A stretch of 64,000 nucleotides of DNA from Labrenzia sp. 011 (GCF_003075075.1 NZ_QCYM01000007.1:62001-126000); one strand, 5' to 3'; numbered from the stretch's first letter, positions 26,902-36,226 are shown. Notes: a model not told the origin generated them from the letters alone. Numbers and translations are program-made.

Positions 26902-27720
26902 ATGTCCGATCTTCCCATCCTCGGCGCCGCGCTCAACCTCACCTCCCTGGAAACCTGCCGCAAGCTCATGCTCGACAGGCCGCGCGACCTCGAGCTGCAG
27001 GACTTCTGGCCGGCCGAAGTGCTGAACGGCGACTGGAACCCGCTGGTCGAGAAGGCGAAAGAGCTGCTCGACGGCCATGAGGGTCGCCTCGGCATCCACG
27101 GGCCGTTCATGGGATTCACCATCGACTCGCGCGACGTCGATGTCCGAGAGATCGTCAGGAAGCGTCTGCTGCAGGGTCTCGAGGTCTGCGAAGCCCTCGG
27201 CGGCACCCACATGGTGGTTCACAGCCCCTATTCCACCTGGGACCACAACAATCTCGACAATTACGAAAACGGCCGGGCGGACAAGATCGAACTCTGTCAC
27301 CTGACCATGAAGGATGCGGTCAGGCGCGCCGAGGATATCGGTTGCGAGCTGGTCATCGAGAATATCGAGGACAAGGACCCCCATGCCCGTGTCCAGCTGG
27401 CACAAAGCTTCAACTCCGAAGCCGTCAGGGTCTCCATCGACACCGGCCACGCCCATTATGCCCACGGCACCACCGGCGCCCCGCCGGTCGACCATTACGT
27501 CAAGGCCGCCGGGAACGATCTGGCCCATATCCACCTGCAGGATGCCGACGGCTACGCTGACCGCCACTGGACCCTCGGCGAAGGTACCATCAACTGGCAC
27601 GCGGTCTTCGATGCCCTCGGCAAGCTCGACAGCACCCCGCGTCTGATCGTCGAACTCCGCGACCACTCCGGCCTCCCGGCCTCCATCGCCAACATGTCGG
27701 CGCTGGGTCTGGCGCAGTAG
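26902..27720 (+). CDS. Sugar phosphate isomerase/epimerase-like TIM-barrel protein
   Basis: A 272-residue protein of the xylose isomerase/AP-endonuclease-2 fold. Metal-ligand type blocks are visible: LGIHGPF, HMVVHSPY, LVIENIED, SIDTGHAHYAHG, LAHIHLQDADGY and LIVELRDH. Such proteins isomerise or epimerise sugars and keto-acids. It follows two genes acting on small keto/hydroxy acids and may share a pathway with them, although it could have its own promoter in the 87-base gap. The exact substrate is unknown. Confidence 0.82.
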   Translation: MSDLPILGAALNLTSLETCRKLMLDRPRDLELQDFWPAEVLNGDWNPLVEKAKELLDGHEGRLGIHGPFMGFTIDSRDVDVREIVRKRLLQGLEVCEALGGTHMVVHSPYSTWDHNNLDNYENGRADKIELCHLTMKDAVRRAEDIGCELVIENIEDKDPHARVQLAQSFNSEAVRVSIDTGHAHYAHGTTGAPPVDHYVKAAGNDLAHIHLQDADGYADRHWTLGEGTINWHAVFDALGKLDSTPRLIVELRDHSGLPASIANMSALGLAQ

Positions 27721-27839
27721 GGACGGATCGGCAACACCTGTCCGTCGGCGCAGGCCAGCGCACCGTCGTTCCCGATCGTTCTATGCGCAGCTGCGCTTCA
27801 CTTGTGCGCAATGCCCCGGAGGCACGCGCCCCGTGAACG

Positions 27840-29264
27840 TCAGCCCATCGCCCAGGGGCCGTGGTAGCCGCTGCCGTCCCTGTCGGTGCGTTCGAAACCA
27901 TGGGCACCGAAGAAGTCGCGCTGGCCCTGCAGCATGTTGGCGGTGGAGCGGGACGTGCGCATGATGTCGAAATAGGACAGCGCGGCGGAGAGCGCGGGAA
28001 CCGGCAGACCGTGCAGGGCAGCCTGGGCCACCACCTGCCGCAGGCTCGCCTCGGTCTCCTTCAGCTTTTCCGAGAAGAACGGCGCCAGCATCAGGTTGCG
28101 CTCCGGATCGTCGGCAAGAGCGGACGACATGTCGTTGAGCATGGCGGAGCGGATGATGCAGCCGTTGCGCCAGATGCGGGCGATCTGCGGCAGCGGCATG
28201 GCCCAGCCATACTGCCTGGCCGCTTCCAGGATCAGGCCGAAGCCCTGCGCGTAGCAGATGATCTTGCCGGCGACCAGCGCGGCTTCCAGGGCCTCGATGG
28301 TCACCGCCTCGCGGTCCATCTCGCTCGGTGCGGCGCCGAATTCGGCCTCGCCCGCCTTGCGCTCGTCCAGACGGGCCGACATGTTGCGGGCCGCCACGGC
28401 CGCTTCGATGGCGCTGGCCGGTATACCCAGCATCAGTGCCTCGATGGCCGTCCAGCGGCCTGTGCCCTTCTGGCCCGCCTTGTCCAGAATGATGTCCAGC
28501 ATCAGCCTTCCGGTTTCCGGATCCGCAGTCTTTGCGACCTTTCCCGAAATCTCGATCAGGTAGGACTGCAGGATGCCGCCGTTCCATTTTTCGAACACAT
28601 CGCCGGTCTCCGCCGCCGACAGGCCGAAACCGTCGCGCATGACGCCATAGACCTCGGCGATCATCTGCATGTCCGCATATTCGATGCCGTTGTGGACGGT
28701 CTTGACCAGATGCCCCGCCCCGGCTTCGCCGAGATAGGCCGCACAGGGCTCGCCATCATGTTTGGCGGAAATCGCCTCGAGAATATGACCGACCTGGTCC
28801 CAGGCATCCTTCGCGCCACCGCCCATGATGGACGGGCCGAAACGGGCGCCCTCTTCTCCGCCGGAAACGCCGATTCCCATGAATCGCGGCCCCTTTTCCG
28901 CCGCTTCCGCAGCGCGGCGGTTGGTGTCGTGGTAATTGGCGTTGCCCGCGTCGATGATCAGGTCGCTGCTGTCCAGCAGCGGACGCAAGGCCTCGATCTG
29001 CGCATCGACCGCCTCGCCGGCCGGCACCATCAGGATCACCGCCCGCGGCGGCTTGATCGCGGCGACGAAGTCCTCGAGCGTCTCGGTGGGCACCAGCTTC
29101 TCGGCAAGATCACCGGCCTTTTCGACAAACTGGCCGGTTTTCTCCGTGGTCCGGTTGTAGACCGCGATCTGAAAGCCGTGTTCGGCAATATTGAGCGCCA
29201 GATTGCCGCCCATGGTCCCAAGGCCGATCAGGCCGATTTCCGCAACAGCGCCCCGTGAGCTCAT
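27840..29264 (-). CDS. gnd: 6-phosphogluconate dehydrogenase (decarboxylating)
   Basis: 474 residues, the length of the dimeric NADP-type enzyme of the pentose phosphate pathway. The Rossmann motif GLGTMGGNLALNI is at the N-terminus, the substrate signature GVSGGEEGARFGPSIMGG near residue 133, and the catalytic Lys/Asn block HLVKTVHNGIEYADMQ near residue 190. The C-terminal helical domain includes KTADPETGRLMLDIILDKAGQKGTGRW-type residues (split here: DKAGQKGTGRWT). It is transcribed alone, convergent with the TIM-barrel gene. Confidence 0.96.
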   Translation of the reverse strand: MSSRGAVAEIGLIGLGTMGGNLALNIAEHGFQIAVYNRTTEKTGQFVEKAGDLAEKLVPTETLEDFVAAIKPPRAVILMVPAGEAVDAQIEALRPLLDSSDLIIDAGNANYHDTNRRAAEAAEKGPRFMGIGVSGGEEGARFGPSIMGGGAKDAWDQVGHILEAISAKHDGEPCAAYLGEAGAGHLVKTVHNGIEYADMQMIAEVYGVMRDGFGLSAAETGDVFEKWNGGILQSYLIEISGKVAKTADPETGRLMLDIILDKAGQKGTGRWTAIEALMLGIPASAIEAAVAARNMSARLDERKAGEAEFGAAPSEMDREAVTIEALEAALVAGKIICYAQGFGLILEAARQYGWAMPLPQIARIWRNGCIIRSAMLNDMSSALADDPERNLMLAPFFSEKLKETEASLRQVVAQAALHGLPVPALSAALSYFDIMRTSRSTANMLQGQRDFFGAHGFERTDRDGSGYHGPWAMG

Positions 29265-29310
29265 GAACTGGGCCTCTCCTTTAAATCGATCTGATGCGGA
29301 ATGCGTCAGG

Positions 29311-29400
29311 CGTCATCCCGCTGCTGTGTCTGTTGAGGCGGTGATAGCCGACCGCTGGCGATCCGGCAATCCTTGCCGTGAGGCGGCTCCCGAAATGACG
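29311..29400. repeat. Possible degenerate palindromic repeat element
   Basis: A 90-base stretch bounded by CGTCAT (29311-29316) and ATGACG (29395-29400), with an internal hairpin CGGCAA/TCC/TTGCCG. The CGTCATCCCGC-type end resembles dispersed intergenic palindromes of alphaproteobacteria. It lies in the 288-base divergent region between gnd and the next binding-protein gene. Confidence 0.35.
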
Positions 29401-29552
29401 AACGCCCCTCAAATCGCGGCCGGAACGGAAACCCGGATAAAACAGCCCATCCGCGCCTTTTGCCCGGCAATCAAAAAAATCTGTCACACAAGCCTGCTAC
29501 GCGGGAGGCCATCCGCAATCCATCCAGCGGTTCCGCGCAAAGGATCTGTCAC

Positions 29553-30533
29553 ATGAAAAGACTTCTCGTTGCAGCCGGCCTTCTGGCCGCCGTTTCCACA
29601 TCCGCTTTCGCCGGGGATGTTTCCGGCAAGCTCGTCCTTTACACCTCCCAGCCGAACGCCGACGCCCAGGCGACCGTAGACGCCTTCTCTGCCCTGTATC
29701 CGGATGTCGAGGTCGACTGGGTCCGCGACGGCACCACCAAGGTCATGGCGAAACTGCGCGCGGAATTCGAGGCCGGTGCGCCGAAGCCAGACGTGCTGCT
29801 GATTGCCGACAGGGTGACCATGGAGGGCCTGAAGAAGGAAGGCCGCCTGATGGCCCATGAGGGCGCCGATGTCTCCGCCTACGATCCGGCGATCATGGAC
29901 ACGGACAAGACCTACTTCTCCACCAAGCTGATCACCACCGGCATCATGTACAACACCAATGCCCCGATGAAGCCGACTTCCTACAAGGATCTGCTGAAGG
30001 CGGACGCCAGGGACAAGCTGGCCATGCCCTCGCCGCTGACCTCCGGCGCGGCGACCATTCACATGACGGCTTTGACGTCCAACCCCGATCTCGGCTGGGC
30101 GTTTTATGAAGGTCTCGCCGATCAGGGTGCCAACCCCAAGGGCGGCAACGGCGGCACCTACAAGGCGATTGCCGGCGGCGAGAAGCTCTACGGTTTCGTC
30201 GTTGACTTCCTGCCGATCCGCGAAAAGCTGAAAGGCGCTCCGGTCGAGTTCGTGTTTCCCGAAGAAGGCGTTTCCGCCGTCACCGAGCCGGTGGCGATTC
30301 TCTCCACCGCGCAGAACACCACTGCGGCGAAGGCCTTCGTCGACTTCCTGATCTCCGAAGACGGTCAGAAGCTGGCCGCTTCCCAGGGCTATCTTCCCGC
30401 GCACCCGGGCGTTCAGGCTCCCGAAGGCTTCCCGGCCCGCGACCAGATCAAGCTGATGGCTTTCGATCCGGCCGAGGCGCTGGAAAAGGACCAGGCCAAC
30501 AAGATGAAATTTACCGAAATCTTCGGCGGCTGA
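29553..30533 (+). CDS. ABC transporter substrate-binding protein, ferric/thiamine/phosphonate class
   Basis: A 326-residue periplasmic protein with a signal peptide (MKRLLVAAGLLAAVSTSAFA). The mature start GKLVLYTSQPNADAQATVDA and DWVRDGTTKVMAKL fit the SBP_bac_6/FbpA-like class. The adjacent-tyrosine iron-binding motif of FbpA proteins is not visible where expected (the region reads KLYGFVVDFLP), so iron is not favoured; an organic ligand such as a phosphonate, thiamine or choline-like compound is possible. ATG 29553 has AAAGGATC upstream. A hairpin follows, then the permease gene. Confidence 0.8.
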   Translation: MKRLLVAAGLLAAVSTSAFAGDVSGKLVLYTSQPNADAQATVDAFSALYPDVEVDWVRDGTTKVMAKLRAEFEAGAPKPDVLLIADRVTMEGLKKEGRLMAHEGADVSAYDPAIMDTDKTYFSTKLITTGIMYNTNAPMKPTSYKDLLKADARDKLAMPSPLTSGAATIHMTALTSNPDLGWAFYEGLADQGANPKGGNGGTYKAIAGGEKLYGFVVDFLPIREKLKGAPVEFVFPEEGVSAVTEPVAILSTAQNTTAAKAFVDFLISEDGQKLAASQGYLPAHPGVQAPEGFPARDQIKLMAFDPAEALEKDQANKMKFTEIFGG

Positions 30534-30556
30534 TCCGCTCGAGGCCTGTCAAATCG

Positions 30557-30581
30557 GACAGCGCGGGTATTCCGCGCTGTC
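30557..30581 (+). other. Intercistronic hairpin between binding protein and permease genes
   Basis: GACAGCGCGG / GTATT / CCGCGCTGTC, a perfect 10-bp stem starting 23 bases past the stop of the binding-protein gene, followed by TTTCCCTCC. It could be an attenuating or partial terminator. Confidence 0.6.
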
Positions 30582-30630
30582 TTTCCCTCCCTCCGACCGT
30601 CATGCCGGACAAGCGCAGCAGCCGAGCCCA

Positions 30631-32331
30631 GTGCAAACCTTGCCGTTCTCCGAAAAATCAACCCTGCTGCTCCTCGTTCTTGGCGCCACGCTCATCTGCG
30701 GCCTGCCCCTGCTTCTTCTGTTCAAGACCGGCCTGACGAGCTCAGCCGGACTCGACGCCGGGCCACTGCTTGAGGCCGTTCAGAGCCGGTCGGTGCAGCG
30801 CGCGCTCTGGCATTCCATCGAAAGCAGCTTTCTCTCAGCGTTTGCCGCGACACTGCTCGGAACCTTTCTGGCTCTGCTGATCGGCCTGACAGACATCCGG
30901 GCCAAGGGTGTTCTGGTATTCCTCATCCTGTTGCCGATGATGATCCCGCCGCATGTGACGGCCATCGCCTGGATCCAGACACTCGGTCCGGCCAGTCCGG
31001 TGCTGCGCTGGCTGGGACTGGCCCCGGAGCTGGGCTCCACCCATCCGCTCTATTCGCGCACGGGCCTTGTCCTTCTGCTCACGCTGCAGCACGCCCCGCT
31101 GGTGTTTCTCCTGGTGCGGGCGGCGCTCAGATCGTTTCCGCGCGAATTGTCGGATGCGGCGCGAACTTCCGGCGCACCGGCCCTCACCCTGCTCCGGCGC
31201 GTCACCCTTCCCCTGCTCGGCCCTTCCCTGCTGGCCGGTTTTGCCCTTGCCTTCGTCGCTGCCCTGGGAAATTTCGGCATCAATGCGCTCATCGGCATTC
31301 CCGCCCGCTACACCACACTGCCGGTTCTGGTCTGGCGGCGGCTGGCGAGCTTCGGACCGGATGTGTTGCCCAATGTTGCAGTGATCTCCATCATTCTGGC
31401 CCTGGTGGCGCTGGCGGCCATCGTGCTCCAGAGCCTGCTGCAGCAGCGCATGCGCACCGGCCTGATCGGCCTGCCCCAGGATCCGCTGGCCATTTCCCTC
31501 GGCCGCAGGAGGCCCTGTGTGGAAGCCCTCGTCTGGCTCTTCGTGGCCTCCGTGCTCCTGCTGCCCGCCGCCTCCCTTCTGGCAACCGCTCTGGTGAGAA
31601 CCTACGGCCTGCCGCTCTCGGCCGAAACGCTGACGCTGGACAATTTCACCGAGGTCCTGTGGCGGCAGTCGGTGACCCTGCGCGCCTTTGCCAATTCCAC
31701 CTTCATTGCCGGTGTCGCTGCGGCGGTCATCGCCCTGACCAGTCTGCTGCTCGGCTATTTTCTGGCGCACCGGCATGTGCGGCACCGCCGCTGGGCGGGC
31801 GTCGCCTTCACCCAGTCCGAGATCGCCTTTGCCGTTCCGGGCCTCGTCATGTCGATTGCCTTCATTCTGGCCTTCATCCGGCCGCTGCCGTTCTTCGGTG
31901 TCTCGATCTACGGCACGCTGTGGATCATCCTGATTGCCTATGTCTCGGTGTTTCTTGCCGTCGGCCTCAAGCCGGTCGCCGCCGCCTTCCTGCAGATGGA
32001 TACCTCCCTGGAAGATGCGGCCAGGGTGTCCGGTGCCGGTTTCTTCCGCCGCATGCGGCGGATCTTCGCGCCGCTCGCCGCGCCCTCGGCGGCATCCGGC
32101 GCCATTCTCGTCTTCCTGACCGCCTACAACGAGGTCACGGTGTCCGCCCTGCTCTGGTCGACGGGCAACGAGACCATCGGCACAACTATCTTCAACTACG
32201 AGGACGGCGGCTACACCACCCTGGCGGCAGCCATGTCCACCGTCGTTGTCCTTGCCACCATCGTCATCATGCTGGGCATGAACGCTCTGGCCGGAAAGGT
32301 TCCCGCCGGAACCATTCCGTGGAAGGACTGA
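30631..32331 (+). CDS. ABC transporter permease, fused two-domain (FbpB/ThiP-like)
   Basis: A 566-residue inner-membrane protein with about twelve hydrophobic helices in two homologous halves, the fused arrangement of FbpB, ThiP and phosphonate permeases. Each half carries an ATPase-contact loop: LSDAARTSGAPALTLLRRVT (first half) and LEDAARVSGAGFFRRMRRIF (second half). The start is GTG at 30631, without a strong ribosome site, so the exact N-terminus is uncertain. It converges with the ATPase gene 39 bases downstream on the other strand. Confidence 0.87.
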   Translation: MQTLPFSEKSTLLLLVLGATLICGLPLLLLFKTGLTSSAGLDAGPLLEAVQSRSVQRALWHSIESSFLSAFAATLLGTFLALLIGLTDIRAKGVLVFLILLPMMIPPHVTAIAWIQTLGPASPVLRWLGLAPELGSTHPLYSRTGLVLLLTLQHAPLVFLLVRAALRSFPRELSDAARTSGAPALTLLRRVTLPLLGPSLLAGFALAFVAALGNFGINALIGIPARYTTLPVLVWRRLASFGPDVLPNVAVISIILALVALAAIVLQSLLQQRMRTGLIGLPQDPLAISLGRRRPCVEALVWLFVASVLLLPAASLLATALVRTYGLPLSAETLTLDNFTEVLWRQSVTLRAFANSTFIAGVAAAVIALTSLLLGYFLAHRHVRHRRWAGVAFTQSEIAFAVPGLVMSIAFILAFIRPLPFFGVSIYGTLWIILIAYVSVFLAVGLKPVAAAFLQMDTSLEDAARVSGAGFFRRMRRIFAPLAAPSAASGAILVFLTAYNEVTVSALLWSTGNETIGTTIFNYEDGGYTTLAAAMSTVVVLATIVIMLGMNALAGKVPAGTIPWKD

Positions 32332-32370
32332 GACGCAATCCCGCCTTGCAGGTGTCGTCCGGGACGAGGC

Positions 32371-33456
32371 TCAGCGAAGGGGCGGACCGGGTTGACAACC
32401 GCCCCGAGACTCCTCCGGCAGCACCCAGCCGCGCAAGATCGTCAGCCGCAGCGTGTCCCCCGGCGCCGCCCTGCGGTTGAGGATCATCAGCAAGGGCTCC
32501 TGCAAGCCCTCGAGCGTGACAAGGACATCCCAGTATCCGCCCCGGTAGATCGTCTTGCGGACCGTGGCGGCAAAACCCTGCGAACCGGTCGCCAGCACAA
32601 GATGTTCGGGCCGCAGCAGCAGCGTTGCCGGTCCGGGCGTGGTGTCCCTCGGGCAGGCCACCTCCAGCGTAATGCCGCCAAGGCGGATTTCCGCCGCACC
32701 GGCCTCTTCGCGCAGAACCGTCACGGGCACCAGGGTGCTGCGGCCGATAAAGCTGGCCACGCGCCGTGACATCGGCCGCCGGTAGAGCGTGTCCGGATCG
32801 GCCACCTGCAGGATCTTGCCGTCCCACATCACCGCGACCTTGTCGGCAAGTGCCATCGCCTCGCGCTGATCGTGGGTGATGAACAGGGTGGTCGCGCCGC
32901 TCGCCGCGTGGAAGGCGGCAAGCTCTTCCTCCATGGCGCTGCGAAGATGCGGATCGAGATTGGCCAGCGGTTCGTCCATCAGAACGGTCCCGGCCCCTTG
33001 CGCCAGACAGCGGGCCAGGGCCACACGCTGGCGCTGGCCGCCGGACAGTTCCGCCGGCTTGCGCTGGCGAAACTCCGTCAGTTCAACGGTCTCCAGACAT
33101 TCGGCGACCCTTGCCGCAACCGCGGACCGTTTCACACCCGCCGTCTCCAGCGGGAACGCGACATTGGCGGCGACATTCATATGCGGCCACAGGGCATAGG
33201 ACTGGAACACGACGCCGACCTGCCGCTGCTCAGGCGGAACATGCAGCCCGTCACCGGCAACCGGCAGACCGTCAAGGGTGATGTCCCCGCGATCGATCGG
33301 CTCCAGGCCGGCGATGGCCCTCAGAAGCGTAGACTTGCCGCATCCCGACGGTCCCACGACCACGAAAAACATGCCGTCCTCGATCGAGAGCGAGACATTG
33401 TTCAGGGCTTTGTGGGTGCCGAAGGATCGGGTGACGGAAGCGAGATGGATGGACAT
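32371..33456 (-). CDS. ABC transporter ATP-binding protein, FbpC/PotA-like
   Basis: 361 residues. Walker A GPSGCGKST, Q-loop FQSYALWPH, signature LSGGQRQRVALARCL, Walker B VLMDEPLANLD and THDQREA are present, with a C-terminal TOBE region. ATG 33456 has GGGAAGC just upstream and was chosen over 33477. It is the natural ATPase for the permease at 30631 but is encoded on the opposite strand, tail to tail, so the importer is split between two transcripts. The kinase-like gene upstream on the same strand (54 bases away) may share its transcript. Confidence 0.88.
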   Translation of the reverse strand: MSIHLASVTRSFGTHKALNNVSLSIEDGMFFVVVGPSGCGKSTLLRAIAGLEPIDRGDITLDGLPVAGDGLHVPPEQRQVGVVFQSYALWPHMNVAANVAFPLETAGVKRSAVAARVAECLETVELTEFRQRKPAELSGGQRQRVALARCLAQGAGTVLMDEPLANLDPHLRSAMEEELAAFHAASGATTLFITHDQREAMALADKVAVMWDGKILQVADPDTLYRRPMSRRVASFIGRSTLVPVTVLREEAGAAEIRLGGITLEVACPRDTTPGPATLLLRPEHLVLATGSQGFAATVRKTIYRGGYWDVLVTLEGLQEPLLMILNRRAAPGDTLRLTILRGWVLPEESRGGCQPGPPLR

Positions 33457-33509
33457 GCTTCCCGGTATCGTTCTCATGTGACAGAACGATTACACAGCCC
33501 CGCCCGGAC

Positions 33510-34427
33510 CTATCGGTTCCTGAGGCGCAGCAGCAGATCGACCTCTTCTTCCAGCGCCCGGCCGTAGGCCCGTGCCGCCGGGGCGTTGGAATGCGTCAGG
33601 GTCTCGTGCCGGAGCAGGCAATAGGCCGCCAGCCGCCAGTGATAGGCACTGCGCTCTTCCAGAAACCGGCCGACCGTGTCCTGGTCCGGATAGTGTTTCA
33701 GGAACAGCTCTTCCGCATGGGCGACCAGCGGATGCAGGCCGTAGAGCATGGCAAGACCCGGCGACACGAAACAGGCGATATCCTCCACCGGATCCCCATG
33801 GCCGGCATACTGCCAGTCGATCAGCCGCGCGCCGCCTGCCGTGGCCAGAATGGTGCCCAGACAGAAACTGCGGTGGACCAGCGAACGCTCGACGCTCCGC
33901 CGCCCGACCAGGGCATCGGCAGGCCGCAGCCGCTTGAGGTTGGCCGCCTTGCGGCTGTCAGGGATCGCCGCCAGCATGGCGTCGCCGCGCGCCAGAACCT
34001 CGTGAAAGCCGGCAGGAACCGTCTGGTGCCCCTCGATGGTTTCCTTCAGGGCCGCGAAGCGTCCGATCAGATCCGCGGCCTCGCCCACATCGATCTCGTC
34101 CGATTTCGCCGGATCGTAGCCGTACACCAGCAGCGGCGTGCCGGCCGGGCTTGTCACGAAGGTTTCCAGCTCCGGAGACAGCGCATGCCGGGCGAGCACG
34201 CTCAGCGCATCGGCCTCCTGCTGCGGCAGGGTGGGATAGAGCGGATTGTCCTCGTTGCCGGGAAAGAATTCCTTGATCACATAGACCCGCTGCGGCGCAT
34301 CCAGGCGCCAGAAGCGGCTGGTGTAGTTGACCGGCAGCGGGCGCAGGCAGGCGGCGGACCAGTCCGCCACCGGCAGACGGGGCTTCAGGAAGGCCAGCAA
34401 TTCCGTATCCGAAAGCCGTTCGCTCAC
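33510..34427 (-). CDS. Aminoglycoside/choline kinase-fold protein lacking the catalytic Asp
   Basis: A 305-residue protein of the APH/choline kinase fold. Recognisable parts are the N-lobe (YVIKEF with the ATP-anchoring Lys near residue 52), and the second metal-binding block LIDWQYAGHGDPVEDIACF with Asp204. The Brenner motif normally HxDxxxxN reads HRSFCLGT (185-192), so the catalytic Asp is Ser187 and the metal Asn is Thr192. It may be a pseudokinase or use another mechanism. The start is GTG 34427. It shares a strand with the transporter ATPase and diverges from the MttB gene, hinting at a link with quaternary amine handling. Confidence 0.75.
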   Translation of the reverse strand: MSERLSDTELLAFLKPRLPVADWSAACLRPLPVNYTSRFWRLDAPQRVYVIKEFFPGNEDNPLYPTLPQQEADALSVLARHALSPELETFVTSPAGTPLLVYGYDPAKSDEIDVGEAADLIGRFAALKETIEGHQTVPAGFHEVLARGDAMLAAIPDSRKAANLKRLRPADALVGRRSVERSLVHRSFCLGTILATAGGARLIDWQYAGHGDPVEDIACFVSPGLAMLYGLHPLVAHAEELFLKHYPDQDTVGRFLEERSAYHWRLAAYCLLRHETLTHSNAPAARAYGRALEEEVDLLLRLRNR

Positions 34428-34639
34428 TTACACCTCGCGTCCCGCGGCAGATCCCTTTCAACCCTGATGCTCCGATCGGGCCGAAGCCGTCAAGCCAAAG
34501 TTTCACGCTCCGGGGCCGAGGGCTGTCCGAAACCCGGCAATGTCGGAGTCGTAGCACTGGCCGTCGCTCTGGGACTGCACGGAAAATCCGCCACCTCCGG
34601 TAAATTCATGCATGACGGCCCAAGGCGGCACGAACCAGC

Positions 34640-36226
34640 ATGGCGGACAAGATGACGGCTGAGACAGACGCGGCTCCCATGAGCGATACGGCACCGGCCC
34701 GGCGCGGCCGGCGACGCAGGGGCGGCACCGCCGGGCCCGAGCTTTTCCCGCAGAAACCCTTCCGGCAGCCCCGCAACATGTTCACGCCGCTGGAGGCGGT
34801 TTCCGCCGACCAGCTCGAGGCCATCCACGATGCCTCCATGCAGGTGCTCGAGGACATCGGCATCGACTTCCTGCACGAAGAGGCCAGGGCCCTGCTGAAG
34901 GCCGCCGGTGCCGACGTGAGGCCCGGCGAAGAGCGGGTGCGCATGGACCGCGCCATGGTGGCGGAACTGATCGCAAAGGCCCCGGGCGAATTTACCATCC
35001 GCGCCCGCAACCGGACCCATGACCTTCATGTCGGCGGAAACGCCATCGCCTTTTCCAGCGTTGCCAGCGCCCCCAACGCGGTCGACCGCGACAGGGGCCG
35101 CCGTCCGGGCAATCAGCAGGATTTCCGCGACTTCCTGAAACTCGCCCAGTTCTTCAACATCATTCACTGCGTTCTGGGCTACCCGGTCGAGCCGGTGGAC
35201 CTTCACGCCTCCATCCGTCACCTGGACTGCGTTGCCGACTTGGCCCGCATGACCGACAAGGTGTTTCACATCTATTCCCTCGGAAGGGAGCGGAATCTGG
35301 ACGGTCTGGAGATCGCCCGCATCGCCAACGGCCTGTCCCCGGAAGACTTCATCGACACCCCCTGTGTCACCACGGTGATCAACACCTCCTCTCCCCTGCG
35401 CCTCGACACGCCGATGCTGCAGGGCCTGATCGAGATGGCCCGGGCCGGGCAGGTCTCCATCGTCACGCCCTTCACCCTGGCAGGCGCCATGGCGCCGGTG
35501 ACAGTGGCCGGTGCCCTGACCCTGCAGAACGCGGAAGCGCTCGCCGGCATCGCCTTCGCGCAGGTCGTCCGCCCCGGCGCGCCGGTGGTCTATGGCGGCT
35601 TTACCTCCAATGTGGACATGAAGTCCGGCGCGCCCGCTTTCGGCACCCCGGAATACATGAAGGCGGCCATCGTCGGCGGCCAGCTCGCCCGGCGCTACAA
35701 TCTGCCCTACCGCTCCTCCGGCGTCTGCGCGGCCAATACCGTCGACAGTCAGGCGGCGCTGGAAACCACCCTGTCCCATTGGGGCGCGCTTTCGGGCGGC
35801 GGCAACATCATCAAGCATGCGGCCGGATGGCTGGAAGGCGGTCTCAGTGCCGGGTTCGAGAAGTTCATCACCGATGTCGACCTGCTGCAGATGCTCGCCG
35901 AATACATGACGCCGCTGGACGTCTCGCAGGAGGCGCTGGCGCTCGATGCGATCCGGGACGTAGGCCCTGCCGGACATTTCTTCGGCACCCAGCACACCCA
36001 GGACCGCTACAAGGACGCCTTCTACGCGCCGATCGTCTCGGACTGGCGCAACCATGAGAGCTGGGTGGAGGCCGGCAGCCCGACCGCCCTCGACAAGGCC
36101 AACAGGCTCTACAAGAAAGCGCTTGAGGCCTATGAGGCGCCCCCGCTCGATCCGGCCATCGACGATGAAATCACCGCCTTTGTCGAAAGACGCAATGCGG
36201 AAGGCGGCGCCCCCACCGACTTCTGA
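34640..36226 (+). CDS. MttB-family (trimethylamine methyltransferase-like) protein, non-pyrrolysine
   Basis: A 528-residue TIM-barrel methyltransferase of the MttB superfamily, cytosolic. The reading frame has no in-frame TAG, so it is not the pyrrolysine trimethylamine enzyme; known members of this type demethylate glycine betaine or similar quaternary amines. Residues 1-35 are a basic, disordered extension (RRGRRRRGG). Core blocks include VLEDIGIDFLHEEARALL and FTLAGAMAPVTVAGAL. It is followed after 52 bases by a dimethylglycine dehydrogenase-like gene. No corrinoid-protein or corrinoid-activase gene is present here. In-frame ATGs at 34652 and 34679 are alternative starts. Confidence 0.85.
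   Translation: MADKMTAETDAAPMSDTAPARRGRRRRGGTAGPELFPQKPFRQPRNMFTPLEAVSADQLEAIHDASMQVLEDIGIDFLHEEARALLKAAGADVRPGEERVRMDRAMVAELIAKAPGEFTIRARNRTHDLHVGGNAIAFSSVASAPNAVDRDRGRRPGNQQDFRDFLKLAQFFNIIHCVLGYPVEPVDLHASIRHLDCVADLARMTDKVFHIYSLGRERNLDGLEIARIANGLSPEDFIDTPCVTTVINTSSPLRLDTPMLQGLIEMARAGQVSIVTPFTLAGAMAPVTVAGALTLQNAEALAGIAFAQVVRPGAPVVYGGFTSNVDMKSGAPAFGTPEYMKAAIVGGQLARRYNLPYRSSGVCAANTVDSQAALETTLSHWGALSGGGNIIKHAAGWLEGGLSAGFEKFITDVDLLQMLAEYMTPLDVSQEALALDAIRDVGPAGHFFGTQHTQDRYKDAFYAPIVSDWRNHESWVEAGSPTALDKANRLYKKALEAYEAPPLDPAIDDEITAFVERRNAEGGAPTDF

Noticed and set aside
29553-30533. Calling the binding protein FbpA (ferric iron)
   Set aside because: The adjacent tyrosines that bind iron in FbpA are not visible in the expected region, and the gene neighbours point to organic substrates.
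34640-36226. Pyrrolysine-type trimethylamine methyltransferase
   Set aside because: No in-frame TAG interrupts the frame, and no pyl genes are present in the window.
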